A stretch of DNA of 64,000 nucleotides from Clavaria fumosa (GCA_951802425.1 OX637798.1:868001-932000), one strand, 5' to 3'. Positions 42,889 through 55,122 are shown, counted from the stretch's first letter. A program made the numbers and translations. The notes: generated by a model not told the origin, from the letters alone.

Positions 42889-44630
42889 CTAACGTCGCCT
42901 AGCATGTTCTTGTCTAGCATACTCTTGTGCTGGAGGGCCCTCCTCGCTATCTTCCATATCTTCCTCCGACTCATGCCCCTCTGATGGTAGTCTTCCCTCA
43001 TTTCCTCCTATTTGGGGAGGGATGTGTCCGTCTGGAAGGATTCCTCCTCCGCCCATTCTGCCTCTCCTGCCAACCCCGTTACCCATTCTCGCACCCGCTC
43101 TACCATCCGCTCCACGGTCTCTTTGGAGTTCTTCCATCCTCTCCAGGGCATTCATTCTGGCATCTTCCTCGGCAAATATGTCCACGTAGTCCGAGGCACG
43201 CGCTTTGAAGAGCAGCAGACCCTGTCGTGTCAGATAAAATATAATAATATCCGCAAGCCCGCTGAGGTGGAAGAGCGCATCGGCGGCGAGAGTCGCCGCA
43301 GGTGGTATATGGCTCGTGCCCCTGCTGGCAAATCGAATCCAGCGCGCCACGCTCAGAGGTATGATGAGTATGCAGAACACGGCAGGGTAGCTGTGATCGG
43401 GTAGGGTAAGTAAGCACAAAGAACGAGTCGAGCGGGGGTGGAAACCTCACAGGAGCATGACCCGCGCGACCTTGGCGTTCCGCTCGTCCGCACCTCCACG
43501 ACGACGAAGCCAAAGATGGAGGGGAACGTAGGTGCAGAGTGCGACGCCCAGTGCTATCCACAACCAAATGTACTCCGCCGCCAGCTGGTACCCGATGAAA
43601 GGGGAGCGGATCCAGCACCAGTCCTGCAGATGAAACGTCAAATGACGGCTACGAGGCATGTCGAGTAGTTCTCACAGGTGTGGGCGCGTAGAAAGGTGGA
43701 TGAATGTTCCGATTCGCCACGGCAAATGCCAGCGTCAAAATCCATGTGAGCAGCCATACAAAAATGACTGAGGCGACGGGGACAACGAGCGAACTCATGC
43801 CGCTCGACCAAAACAGTGTGATGAACGTGTGCAAAGCGATCAACTGCATTCCGAGGTGCGATCTCAGCGATCGACGCGATAAAGACATATGAATAGAGGT
43901 GAGCACTCACCGTCGTGTTTAGAGCTATTGCAGTAGCGCTCGTTCCCAGTAATACGCCTTGATCAAGTTGAGCTCAGTTGCCACATAGACATCGGTAGGA
44001 ACTGACCCTGCGCCGTACAATGGACCCCAACCTGTACTATGCCATTATGCAACCACTTGCCGTTTAGCAAGGCTGCCACGGCTCCAAGCAGATTGGCGGA
44101 GGCCAACGACAACTGAGCCACAGTGATCAGCCCCGGTTGTCGATATGGTTGTAATCACTTACCATAAATACGTCCATCGGGTACTTGATAAGCCTTTCAC
44201 CGGGATCTCTTCGGATGTAATTGAACTGTTCAAGACATGTAAGGATTTGTGCTGGACTGCATAATAACAAGTGACAGAAGGCGCACAAAGACTTGAGTGA
44301 AAAAGTACAGCACAGCGAGTAGAGAAAGGAATGCCGCGATGAAGACGACCTGTCCCACGAGTAAATCCGTCTGCTAGACTGTCAAAGATGAAATGGATAA
44401 AGACGCACGGTTAAACCCATGCTTTCCCCTCGCGTGAGGCAATGATGCAACGATGCAGAAATTTGGCGCTGTGCTTGGGTGCAAATGGACCCATCGAGAA
44501 TGAGTGTAGGTAGCGATGTGATTGACGTAGAGGCAATAACTGAGGCCGCCTCTGTGACGGAGGTAGTAACTGAGGCTGCCTCTGTGATGGAGGCCTCAGT
44601 GGCAGTAGCAATCGTGGTAGAGACGTCCAT
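42889..44630 (-). CDS. Putative Git3/cAMP-receptor-like GPCR, copy C
   Basis: Third paralog. The N-terminus from 44630 is an extended Thr/Ser/Ala stretch with an internal tandem repeat (TEAASVTTSV, TEAASVIAS), then LDGSICTQ and HHCLTRGESMGLT. Helices 4-7 are plain: SSLVVPVASVIFVWLLTWIL (4), QLAAEYIWLWIALGVAL (5), SYPAVFCILIIPLSVARW (6) and ALFHLSGLADIIIFYLTRQG (7). Unlike the other copies it has a long cytosolic tail of about 100 residues with Gly/Arg runs, Glu-rich stretches and an RRR end; a tail of this kind is where receptors couple and are phosphorylated. About eight exons, limits approximate. Confidence 0.74.
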
Positions 44631-45173
44631 GAGATAGACGAGGGGGTTGAATTAGTCCGACAGCCAAGTGGAGTAAAAAGGTATCGCGCGGTGGGATATG
44701 GTGTGAGGGAGAGGGGAAGAAACAAGTCATCGTCCCTTTTGAATGCGGGGTGAGCGCCTATGTGCGCATGGGCGATGTCAGCACCCTTGGTGTTCCTTGT
44801 GGTCGAGGGGCACCCCTCCTGGAGGCGCTGACCCTCTCAGCCGAACAATGACCGTAAATCCCCCCGGTCCCGAGCCAACTTCTATACAGGCACGTCCGTC
44901 GGAACCCGTACGGCAGTCTGTTTTGACAGCTGTGACAGCTTGGCGTTTGAATGTTGTAAAGTGACTGACATTGCCTTTGATATGTCGGGTACAGCCACGG
45001 CAGTTTCCAGACGTTGTTCCTTGAAATGGCTCTCACGGGTGTACAGCATGTATGAGTCAGCTATTGTATATACTACAGCATCACAGACGTTCCGGGTGCA
45101 CAAAGGACATCAAGATAAACTCGTAAGTAATCCCACAGACCAGTTGTTGTGACAGATATCATAGAGGTGATTT
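44631..45173. other. Spacer between GPCR copies C and D
   Basis: Upstream region of copy C and downstream region of copy D. No gene or repeat seen; short frames on both strands lack support. Confidence 0.45.
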
Positions 45174-46627
45174 TTACTCTTCCTCGTCATCATCTGGAAG
45201 CGCTCCTTGGTCTCTGCTGCTCCGGGGACTTTCAGCGCCGCTGAAAGGCTGTTTAGATTCAGTCCTGTCCTCAATGGATAGATGTTGGTCCGTAGAGAGT
45301 GTGTCGAAGAGCAGCAAGCCTCGCCGCGTTTGGAAGAACACAATGACGTCCACGAGCCCGCAGAGGTGGAAGATGGCATCGACCGCGAGTGGCGCCGCCG
45401 GCGACAGATGAAGCGGTCCTTGACTCGGTTTGTGCGCAAATCGGATCCACCGCACGACGCTGAGGGGTATGACAAGCACGGTGTACACGAAAGGATAGCT
45501 GGGGTACGTATCCGTCAGCTCAAACGAGAAGAAGACGCGGTGCGTAGATATCCTACATCAGCATCACCCCGGCGATCCTCCGCCGGTCGGTGTCCGTGGT
45601 GGATCTTCGCAGCCAGAAGAAGAGAGGGATGTACGTCAGCAGGCCTACGAACAGTGCTATCCACAGCCACAGATACTCCGCCGCGAGCTGGTATTTCACG
45701 AAGCCCGTTCTTATCCAGCACCAATCCTGTACCAAACACATGACATGGAATCGGTGATGGGTGTCATGTAGCACTCACCGGCGTAGGCGCATAAAATGAT
45801 GGCTCGACATTTCGGTTTACCACGGCAATTGCGATCGTCAAGGCCACCGTAAGTAGCCAGATGAAGATGACGGCAAGGCGCGGCACAAAGAGGGAATGGA
45901 TCCCGCGGGACCAGAAAAGAGTGACAAATGTGTGCAGCGCAATTACCTGTTTCCAGAACCACGATCAGCAAACATCTGGGTCAGCCGATGGACGAGACCG
46001 CGCACTGTCGTGTTCATGGCCAACGATGAAGCGCCCATTCCCAGAAGTATACCTTGCGTGTACATTTGTATTGGCGTAGCCAGCAAAATCACGCGATAAA
46101 CTCACCTTGAGTCCAGCAGTGGCTGCCAACCATGACTTTTCCATATTGCAGCCATTTGCCATTGAGAAGTGCTCCAAGAGCGGCAATCAAGTTCGATGCA
46201 AAAAGCGACAGCTACACTGGAATTCAGTTTAATTTGCCAGCACATGGTTACAACTATTCACCATGAATACGTCCATTGGGACGCTAATGAGGGACAAGCC
46301 AGACTGCTTACGTCTATTGCGCAAATAGTTGACCTATAACGGTGTCGGATTGTGCGCTCGGCGCCTCAGAAAGAGAGGCAATATAACGCACAAGAACTCT
46401 AGAGAAGAAATACAGCACAGCAACCATAGAGACAAATCCCGAGATGGTGACAATCTGTCTCAAAATGATAGTTTGGCCGACCGCTTGCGGCGGAAGGAGG
46501 AGATACGTACAGTTAAGCCAATGTTCTCGGAACGGGTGAGACAATGGAGCGTCGGTCCCATGCGCTGGCGCTCTTCTTCCGTGCATATAGACCCGTCGAG
46601 AACCGGACTTGGGGTGGAGGAGCTCAT
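45174..46627 (-). CDS. Putative Git3/cAMP-receptor-like GPCR, copy D
   Basis: Fourth paralog. Start ATG (minus, 46627-46625) gives MSSSTPSPVLDGSICTEEER and then HCLTRSENIGLT directly before a GTACGT donor. Helix 1 is VTISGFVSMVAVLYFFSRVL; VPMDVFM follows. KWLQYGKVMVGSHCWTQG leads to helix 3; later come YWCWIRTGFVKYQLAAEYLW and helix 5, VIPLSVVRWIRFAHKPSQGP, and AIFHLCGLVDVIVFFQTRRG. The tail (about 50 residues) is acidic and ends DDDEEE. The RGES motif reads RSEN here. Exon limits approximate. Confidence 0.75.
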
Positions 46628-47413
46628 CGTGGGCGGGAATTCGTTGGCAATCTCAACGTGGGGGTCTATTCGCAGGAAGGACGAAACGTCGCCCAGCCTT
46701 TATGCATGATCGCGAGCGTCTGAAGCGACATGAGGCTGTGCCAAATGGGCAATTACACGAGGTTCATCCACCCTGAACACAAAGAACGTGTCATTTTTCA
46801 GCTTGAATACGAGTCGAATTGGCTTTCATCAAGTATAAGCTCTCAGCAAGTTTGACATGTCAAAGCATAAACCGATTCGGGAGTTGCAACAGACGATTCT
46901 GATTGAATGGTACTTGAGTGCTTGAGCGCTTGAGCGGTTAGACCGACGGACCTTGAAGCGACCCGTGCGAAACTAGACCCTCCCCACACGTAAAGGAAGC
47001 GCTGATGAAGGCGGTAGCAGTACCGCTTTTCTTTGTGTTCATCAATTCAGCTATGGTCAGATGATTTGAGCGCCACAACCAACGAACTGCCACCAATTTT
47101 AACGTCGTCGTTAACCGTTACAGCAATGCCTTTGCCTTTCGTTACCAATGCAAAAAGTCCCCCCTTTTTTTTTTCTCTCTTTTTTTTCTATGTTTTCAAA
47201 CAAAGCGAAAAACAGGAAGACAAGAATGAAAGCATGGCCAGTTAGTCACATGACTCGATCGTGGTAAGTCACGGGATTGAGTCACGTGTAAATCACGAGA
47301 CACCTAACTTTTTTCTCTGCATTGATCGTTCTCGTCAAAGTCGCGACTGTCGCTGTGGCTAGCTGAAGCTGCTGAAGTACTGGGTACAAGATTCGAATAG
47401 CTACTTCTTCAAG
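46628..47413. promoter_or_regulatory. Divergent promoter region, GPCR copy D / RPO41
   Basis: 786 bp between two divergent starts. A long T/C tract at 47157-47190 and CACGTG-like TCACGTG (about 47281) lie on the RPO41 side; pyrimidine tracts are common in fungal promoters. No gene seen. Confidence 0.4.
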
Positions 47414-50400
47414 ATGCTCTCTCGGACGGTGAACAGAGTGGAAGCTGCGTTATCAGCAAGCACGAAACGCTCTGCAACTGGCACCGTCAACTCAAGGTTG
47501 CCCCCCGTCCGGTCAAGCACACAAGCAGCTTCTCTAGCTGAAACCCTCTCTTCTTCACCCAAGTACTACATCCCTCCTCACCACAACTCTACGGATAAAA
47601 TTACTCCGCTCGCCAACGACATGCAAGGCTTTTTGAAGCGTCGGCCAGTGTACACTCTCCTACCCACACCTCTACCTGATGATCGAACATCCGCCTTACA
47701 CGAGTTCTACTGGTCAAGTAACGAGGCATCCGATGCCGTGTCTGTTATTGACGCATGCCTTCACCGCTTTCTCGATGTCCCCCGAGCAAAAATCATATTT
47801 GATCGTCTACGTGTGGCTAAGTCTGGGGACCCAAACCTCGACACCAGGTTGTATAACCATATTATGGAGGCCTATTTTGGGATGGCTTCCACCACCGAAG
47901 GTGATCCCCGTGTGTCCTGGCTTGAAGAGATGTGGAAGCTGTTTAGCGCAATGGAGACCGGCCCCGACGTTTCTTCCCCAAATTCAACCACTTACGCGAT
48001 CGCATTCCTTGCATTGACTAGGTCAGTTTGATGCGCTAGGGCCTTGCACAGTTTATTCACGTTTACTCGCCAACAGATTTCCTCCCGACTCCGAGCCTCT
48101 CGTATCTGCCTCACAAGGCTACACGTTCAAACACGTCCTCTCTTCGTTTCTCGACCGCGGTTTGAACATTAGCGACCTCCTAATTTCTCGCGTTCTCTCC
48201 CGGTCTTCGGAGACTTCTGCGGTCATTCAGATGCTCTCGAAATCAGCCGTCGAGCTTGGAGAAACCCACATAGTGCAAGACTTAGGGATGGCTACGTCGA
48301 TTGCGAGCGGTGCCATTGATTCCCTTGAGAGCGTGCCAGAAGTTATGCCGGTCACAACCATTGTACGCATTAACGAGTGCTTAACGTTGTGTGTGAAACT
48401 TGACGGTGCTTTTTCTCAACCCGACAGAAAACCGCACCCCCCGACACAGATCCCAGCCAAGCGGCCGAGCCCTCGACCCCATTTAACCTTTCCAACCTGC
48501 GCAAGCATCTCTCACTAGTGAGACTCGCGCGGCGCGCGCTTCCGGAGGATCTTGTTGCGCGGCAGAAGCTACTCGAGGAGTCCGTGTGGGATATTGCGCA
48601 GGCGCGCATGAAGCAGGAAAACGAGACCTTCCACGCTCTCGGCATGGACACGCATGCCGCGCTCAAGTCGAACGTCCTGCAGGCGTGGATGTGGGACTGG
48701 CACTTGCGTCTCACGGAGCGGCTCGAAAACGATGTGCGCGTGGTTGAGCGCATGGAGCACGATAAAAGAAGAGAAAAAAATAACCGGCGCGACGCCTCCA
48801 TCGCCCACGTCGAGCTGAGTCCATTTCTCAGTTTGCTCAAGCCTGAGAAGCTCTCGCTGGTCACGATTCTCGAGGTGATGCGCCTGCATGGCACTGGGGG
48901 CGTCACGGGTGGGATGAAGACCGCGCGGACGTTGCTGCAGGTCGGCAAAGCTGTTGAATCTGAGTATAAGTCAGAGATGTGTCGCAAGAATAACATTGAG
49001 GTTATCCCTATGTCTTTTGCGGAGCAGGACCTTTTCACTCGCTTCGGATATAACGACTTGCATGCCCGTCGGGTGACTGCGCGAAAATATATGGAGGACT
49101 CGGAGGAATGGACGAGCGTCTGGACGCAAACATTGAGGGCAAAGGTAGGCAGTGTGTTAGTAGATGCGTTGATGAGCACGGCGACGGTGGAGCGGACAGC
49201 AACTAACAAAAAGACAGGGGAGAAAGTGTACGTCTCTCTTTGCATGTTTCCCATTTTCGGACGAACTCATGGTGTGGACTCGCAGCACCGAAATACAGCC
49301 TGCCTTCTTCCACGGATACGAGTATCTAAGGGGTCAGAGACTTGGGGTAATTAGAACTAACCCTGTCGTTGCCGACCGATTATCGAAGGATTCGCTACGT
49401 GAATCAGTCCACCCAAGACACCTGCCTATGCTAGTACCGCCAAAACCTTGGCTGGATTACAACCGGGGCGGCTACATATTCAACGACTGTGCGAGATCTA
49501 CCCTCTTCTCCCACTTCTCCTAGTAAGCATCTGATCAATGGATGTATGAGCAGCATATGCGATGCGGTTTAAGGAGAGCTACGAGCAGCTCACATACCTC
49601 AAACACGCGTCTAACCTTGGGCATATCGAGCTCTTATATGCGGGACTTGATGTGTTAAGCAGCACGCCATGGAAAATTAATCGCGAGATTTTCGATGTTG
49701 TCCTGAAGGTATGGAACTCAGGCGAGCGATTAGGCAAAATTCCCCCGGCCGTTTATGACGTGCCGGAACCGGAAAAACTCAGCGAGGGCAAAGACCGGGA
49801 AGCCAAGGCGAAGAGCGTGTGGCTCCAACGGCAGAAAGCATGGAACCATGCCAAGGCTAACAACCACTCGGATAGATGCAACGTCAACTACAAATTAGAG
49901 ATCGCCCGGGCTGTGCGTGCATTCTTGCGAGGCTCAATATGTACGTTGCTAATTACAGAGATGACATAGTTCCTGGGAGATACGCTGTACCAGCCGCACA
50001 ATATCGACTTCCGCGGGCGCGCCTACCCAATACCCCCACATCTAAACCATATTGGCAATGACCTCAGCCGAGGGCTGCTCAAGTTCGCCGAGAAGCGGGT
50101 GCTGGGTGAGCGGGGCCTGCGATGGCTGCACATCCACCTCGCGAACGTGTACGGGTTCGACAAGGCGAGCTTCGATGATCGCGTGGGCTTTGTCGTGCAG
50201 AACATGGCCGAGGTGTACGACAGCGCGGAGCGGCCGCTGGACGGGCGACGCTGGTGGACGCTCGCCGACGACCCGTGGCAGTGCCTCGCGACCTGCATGG
50301 AGCTGCGCTCGGCGCTCGAGCATTCCGAGCCGACTGCGTACGAGTCGGATCTGCCCGTGCATCAGGACGGGACGTGCAATGGCCTGCAGCACTATGCGGC

Positions 50401-51944
50401 GCTTGGCGGGGACGACCAGGGCGCCCGGCAGGTGAACCTGGATGTGACGGACCGCCCTTCGGACGTGTATACGTATGTATCGAACATGGTCGAGCAGTTG
50501 ATCGAGAAGGACATCGAGGCGGGGGACAAGATGGGGATCACGATGCAGGGAAAGGTGTCGAGGAAGGTCGTCAAGCAGACCGTGAGTTCCGCCGTTGATC
50601 CTCTTGCTCGGCGGTGCAGTGGATGATGTTTCACGCGCACAAGGTAATGACAACCGTGTATGGTGTGACGTACGTGGGGGCACGGGAGCAGATCGAAAAG
50701 CAGTTGAGAGACAAAAACGAGTTCAACGAAGAGGAGTGTTGGGCTGCCTCCGCATACGTCGCCAAAAAGGTGTTTCTTACGATTGCTCGTTGCTGGTGCA
50801 TATGCTCATTTCTGTTACTCCAGGTCCTCGCCTCCATCACAAACCTCTTCAGTGGGGCGAAGGCTATCCAGCTATGGCTCAACCTCTGTGCCCGTCTCAT
50901 TGCCAAGTCCATTCCCGAGTCGCGCATCCCAGACCCCAGGTCAAAGAAGAAGATAAAATTCCTCGGCAAACGACTCAGGAAGGAGCAAATGACATCCGTC
51001 GTGTGGACTACGCCGCTCGGTCTGCCGGTCGTGCAGCCGTACCGCAAGGCGAAAAAGAAGCAGATTGCTACTTCTTTGCAATCTGTGTACATCTCTGATC
51101 CGAAGGCACAGGCAGAAGGTAGGCTCTGCGGGCCTGCTATCTTGTTGACTGTGTATTAATTTTTTTCTATCGCTCATCAGTCAATTCAATGAAGCAAGCG
51201 GCTGCCTTCCCGCCGAATTTCATCCACAGTCTCGACGCGACGCACATGATGTTGACTGCACTGGAGTGTCGGGTATGTCCCCTCGCCCGTTCGCCTCGGC
51301 CACCCTTCCCGCTAATCAATTGTGAATATACAGACCCAAGGACTGACATTCGCTTCTGTACATGATTCATACTGGACGCACGCCTCGAGCATCGACCAGA
51401 TGTCCGTGATTATCCGTGACACGTTCATCGCACTTCACTCCTCGGACGTCCTAGGGAAGTTGCATGCGGAGGTGCGTTGCGTTCCGCTCCACACTTCTGG
51501 ACCCTTGCTCACGATTTACTTTTCTCGTTCGCTACACAGTTCAAGGAGCGCTACAAAGGATTCAAGGTCCCCGTCAAGGCGATCAAGTCCGGGAGACTTC
51601 CGAAGGACCTGAAAAATGCGGGTGTCAAGCTGCGTATCGTGGGCGACGATGCGCTGGAAGCCGCTGAGGCGTCCACCACCACGGATGAGAATGTTCCTGA
51701 AGAAGATGAGGAGGGTGAGAGCGAAAGCGAAGTAGAAGACGAGTCCGCCGAGCCACCGTTAGACCCGGAGCCCGGGGTGAGGGTCGTGCAGGCGTTCATG
51801 ACGCGAAAACCGAAGCCCAAGAAGGGAGACAACGCCACGTACCGAGACGGGTTCGTGGACCTTGTGGATCTTTTCCCACCCCTGCCAGAGAAGGGCGGCT
51901 TCAACGTGAAGACAATCAAGAAGTCGCTGTACTTCTTCTCGTAG
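47414..51944 (+). CDS. RPO41: Mitochondrial DNA-directed RNA polymerase
   Basis: Single-subunit, T7-type polymerase that transcribes and primes mitochondrial DNA. About 12 exons give some 1250 residues. The N-terminus ([19 protein letters not shown]) is a basic, Ser-rich mitochondrial presequence. A helical PPR-like region follows ([15 protein letters not shown]), then an N-terminal polymerase domain ([14 protein letters not shown]). The catalytic core has [35 protein letters not shown] with the first catalytic Asp, RKVVKQT joined across an intron (about 50581-50643) to [12 protein letters not shown], and [11 protein letters not shown] with the second catalytic Asp. After the core is an acidic insertion ([20 protein letters not shown]) near the C-terminus that looks lineage-specific. 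Stop at 51944. Confidence 0.94.
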
Positions 51945-52172
51945 ACGTAGAGAGATCTTCGTTGTCGCCCTTTCGTTGCTTCATCTTCGACCTTCCCCAC
52001 CATACTATACATCGCTCTCATAACACAAAGTCGCAATTGTTTACGCTTCCTTTATTACATGGCAATAGACTGACCTCCGAGATCAAACATCATTCAAAAA
52101 GGCCTCTTCCAAACGAATAAAGAAAAGCATCTATTCGGTGAAGTGAGGGTGCGGCATCCAAATCCCAAAACA
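51945..52172. other. Convergent 3' space, RPO41 / ATP14
   Basis: 228 bp between the two stop codons, expected to hold both 3' UTRs. AATAAAGAAAAG (about 52117) could serve as a poly(A) signal for the plus strand. No gene. Confidence 0.4.
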
Positions 52173-52810
52173 CTAATGGTGCGCATCATGCTTGGGTCGC
52201 TCTACATCGCGTTCAATTATCTCGAGGAACTCCTCCGCGCCATCGCCCTCGGGCATAGCCGCCGCCGCAACGGCAGGGCTAGTTTCCGCCTTGGTTGGCT
52301 CCTGCGCGTCGTACGCAGCGAGCTCCTCGGAGAGGTTTGCGGGGAGTGTGGGAGGCTGGGGCGCGCGCGGGAGGGTGTACGCCTTCACGGACCCAACGTG
52401 TGCGTCTTTTGCCTGCGTTGCGGGAGGGATTGAAGTGACCAGTTAGCTAGTATGTCGGACTAGGAGAAGGCGCAGAGTGTGGAGGAAAGCAACTCGTCTT
52501 ACGCGTAGCCTGGGCTTGTACGCCCTGAGTTCTTTGAGGTAGAGGTCCTGCACGAGGTCTGCACGTCCGCAAGAATCGCGGCCCCGTTTCACGGGTCTAG
52601 GTCAGCGTGGCCCCCCAAGCAAGGGGAGAAACGGAGCGGAGGGAGGCATTACCCTTGCGTACTGTAGCAGTCACTGAGAAAGCCCTGCAACAGCGATGTG
52701 CGGTACTGGCCTGCGATGTATACTGCGTGGTCAGTGTATGTGTTCCGTGCGCGTGCGGCGAGACGGTTGCGCACCGCGAAGACAGCCCGTCGGGGCAACG
52801 TCGACAACAT
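52173..52810 (-). CDS. ATP14: Mitochondrial ATP synthase subunit h
   Basis: Peripheral-stalk subunit of the F1FO-ATP synthase (yeast Atp14, F6 counterpart). Four minus-strand exons: 52810-52775, 52710-52653, 52558-52503 and 52412-52173; phases close to 129 residues. The presequence MLSTLPRRAVFAASTAHRC is basic with RAFSVTATVRK before the mature start. The mature part begins DLVQDLYLKELRAYKPR, the most conserved stretch of the family, followed by VKAYTLPRAPQPPTLP, an acidic segment and EEFLEIIERDVE near the end. It is short enough to be missed by single-frame reading because no exon exceeds 80 codons. It diverges from the ATPase inhibitor gene and converges with RPO41. Confidence 0.9.
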
Positions 52811-53112
52811 TGTAGCGCGGATGCAAGGGAAAATACTGCTGTGACAGATGTGACAAAGAACATCACATGTGTGTAAGCAAACTCATGGCAGGCTTCTCTA
52901 GGCTTGCTTGCACTAATACTAGCTTGCAAATCAATTTCTTGCATCAAGGTAACCTACTATCCTACCAAATTTTGCCTAAATCAATAGAGCCTACAAGTAC
53001 AAGTTGAATGTTTGGTAACCAGCAAGCATCACGTGACATTTCGGCATCTGGTGTTGTCACGTCATGCCAGAGGGAACTCAACTCACGCCTCGTCGATCTA
53101 CAGACTGTAAAA
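52811..53112. promoter_or_regulatory. Shared divergent promoter, ATP14 / ATPase inhibitor
   Basis: 302 bp separate the two start codons, so the promoters overlap or are shared. The stretch holds GTGACAGATGTGACA words, CACGTGA (about 53030) and a GTCACGTCA (about 53056). Which of these is bound by a factor cannot be told from sequence alone. Confidence 0.5.
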
Positions 53113-53746
53113 ATGACTGTGCTCACCCGTCTCGTCGTCTTACCTCGCGCCGTTGTTGCGCACCGCAACACCGCAGCTGTTGTTGCTGGTGCGCTCCGTC
53201 CGCACCAAGTCCGGTGGAAGTCGAACTTCGACTTGAAGAATGCCGGGAGCGTTGGGCAGTCCAAGGAATTCGGGCAAGCTTTTTTCTTTTTGTTTCCCTC
53301 ACACAGGGCATTGGGGTTGGAAAAGTAGTTGACTATACCCTTCCGTTCCTTTTGTAGGGAGAAGAGGAAGGCTGAGGAGGGTGCGTGTTTACCTATGCTA
53401 TTCTACGACAGGCGTCATGTTGATGTGTCGCTGACCTTCTCCGTTTTCTCCTTCTCGTCCCCAGATATGTACGTACGCGAGCGATCAATGGCGCAGCTGA
53501 AGCTGCTGCAAGAAGAGGTGCAGCAGTCATCTTCCTGCTCCTCTTCCTCTTTTTCTTCGCTGACGATCTTCATGTGCGTCGTTGCAGCTGGCAAAGACGG
53601 AGAAGACGCTGGCAGCGACGATGAAGCAGCTGGTGCGCCCGCCTCTCTTTCACCCATGATTTTGCGAGACTAATCCGTTTTCATAGGATGAAATCAAGAA
53701 AGACATCGACGAAGGCAACGACAAGGCCAAGTCGGAGCAAGACTAA
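53113..53746 (+). CDS. Mitochondrial ATPase inhibitor (IF1 family)
   Basis: Small matrix protein that blocks ATP hydrolysis by F1 when the proton gradient falls. Five exons (53113-53273, 53358-53380, 53465-53517, 53588-53632 and 53687-53746) give 113 residues, in the size range of the family. The N-terminus is a basic presequence (MTVLTRLVVLPRAVVAHR) with a likely cleavage after RWKS. The IATP core follows: SKEFGEKRKAEEDMYVRERS, then a long coiled-coil helix LLQEELAKTEKTLAATMKQL and DEIKKDIDEG. The first intron starts GCAAGC, a GC-AG intron. Exon 2 is only 23 bp. The 'inhibitor' call rests on the KRxxxEExYxRxR pattern and the coiled coil; a different ATPase accessory protein is possible but less likely. 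Confidence 0.8.
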
Positions 53747-55122
53747 ATGTACTATGCTCACGTACAGGACATTTCCAGAGTAAATGGATTGGAAGAGAGG
53801 GGGAGGGGGCGCCAGTCCTTCTGTTTGTTCGTTGTTTGATGTACGCACGGCACGAGCCAAAAAAGCCCAAGACCCACGCTCGTCGCGCATCGTCCGTCCC
53901 CCTTCCTTGCCGCTCATTTCTCTTGCTGTCATCGGTTGTACGAATAGAAACATCTTTTGCCCCCGGCGAATGCTCGTTTTTTGTTCTCTCTGCTCGCAAG
54001 ACGTTCGGACCGGAAAGACAGAACCCGCGGGTGTTGGAGTGGGACAGCTGGGAGTGGGACAGCTGACCATCACGGCAGCCAAACGAAAGCGAAGCCGCTT
54101 GGCACAGGCAGATAGGGTGAGTCATGCGAAGCGAGAGTCGACGTGGCCCTTTGCAGCCATTCCCCGCGGCTCTACTGCTCTGGTGTGTTCGATTTCGAAG
54201 GCTTCGCTGCGATGGCTGTGGGTGTGATTACTTGATCAAAGTTAGAAGAAGAAGGCTAATCTACTGACTTCGCATATTCCTTCGCCACATCTCCCAATAC
54301 GATGACGCTTTGGAGAGCTGTTGTGAAAGACTTTCCGCCGGGATCAATAGCATAGGGTTCGCTGTGCAAATGGTGTGTCCAGTATTCTCTATGTCTAAGG
54401 CTGCGGATCTTTTAATAAGATCATGAGATGGAATTGATCTGGCGCAGCATCGGCCGATGATGCATGGCAAGAACGTCGAGAACCCACCTTCCGACTCGGA
54501 CCCTGCTTGACGCGGCTACGTCCGTAAGCACGTGTGGTCCGTGGACCGTACTGTATCCTTCCTGTCAAATCCGCCAACGTGATGCGCACGGGTGCGTTGC
54601 TGTGGTGCAAGCGACGACCGTGTGAGTCGAGGAATGGTTTAGTGTGCAAGACCAATCTCACCCGTACGTACTTACGGATATGAACAAGGGACCCGCGACT
54701 GTCTTGTGTTTTACCTACAAAGCAGGCACTGTTGGATGCCGGTGAGGGGGTTGTCACTGGCTGCAGTTACGTTAGTTACATCACATTACGTTACATTCTT
54801 TTTACAAGCGCTTCCTATTTCTGCGCGCTTGCAATGAAGCCGCTATGTCGATAACCAGTGAGATGCAAACGCTGTGGTGTACGACGAGTACAGACTATTG
54901 GAGGTAATTTTCACGACTGAGAACGCAGACATGAAGGCCTACATACTACGGATCCACACAGCAGCTGAGACTTTCCATAAAAGGCGAGTTTAAGCAGAGT
55001 TGCCTAATTTAGTAAATTTGCTACATGGATTACATAAGACAACCCGCGCAACCGTTGGCGTTAGAATATAAGAACCCATGGTATAAGAGATCCGTCCCTA
55101 TCCAGATGCTGGCACATCAGCC
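53747..55122. other. Intergenic, no gene seen
   Basis: 1.4 kb. Several open frames of 120-147 codons overlap on both strands at 53681-54227, a sign of compositional openness, not of a gene. ACGTTA/GTTAC words cluster around 54765-54800 (GTTACGTTAGTTACATCACATTACGTTACATT), a small low-complexity patch. Confidence 0.5.

Noticed and set aside
53681..54227. Overlapping frames of 130-147 codons on both strands downstream of the ATPase inhibitor
   Set aside because: Several overlapping frames on opposite strands, no homology seen, one of them runs through the inhibitor's last exon.
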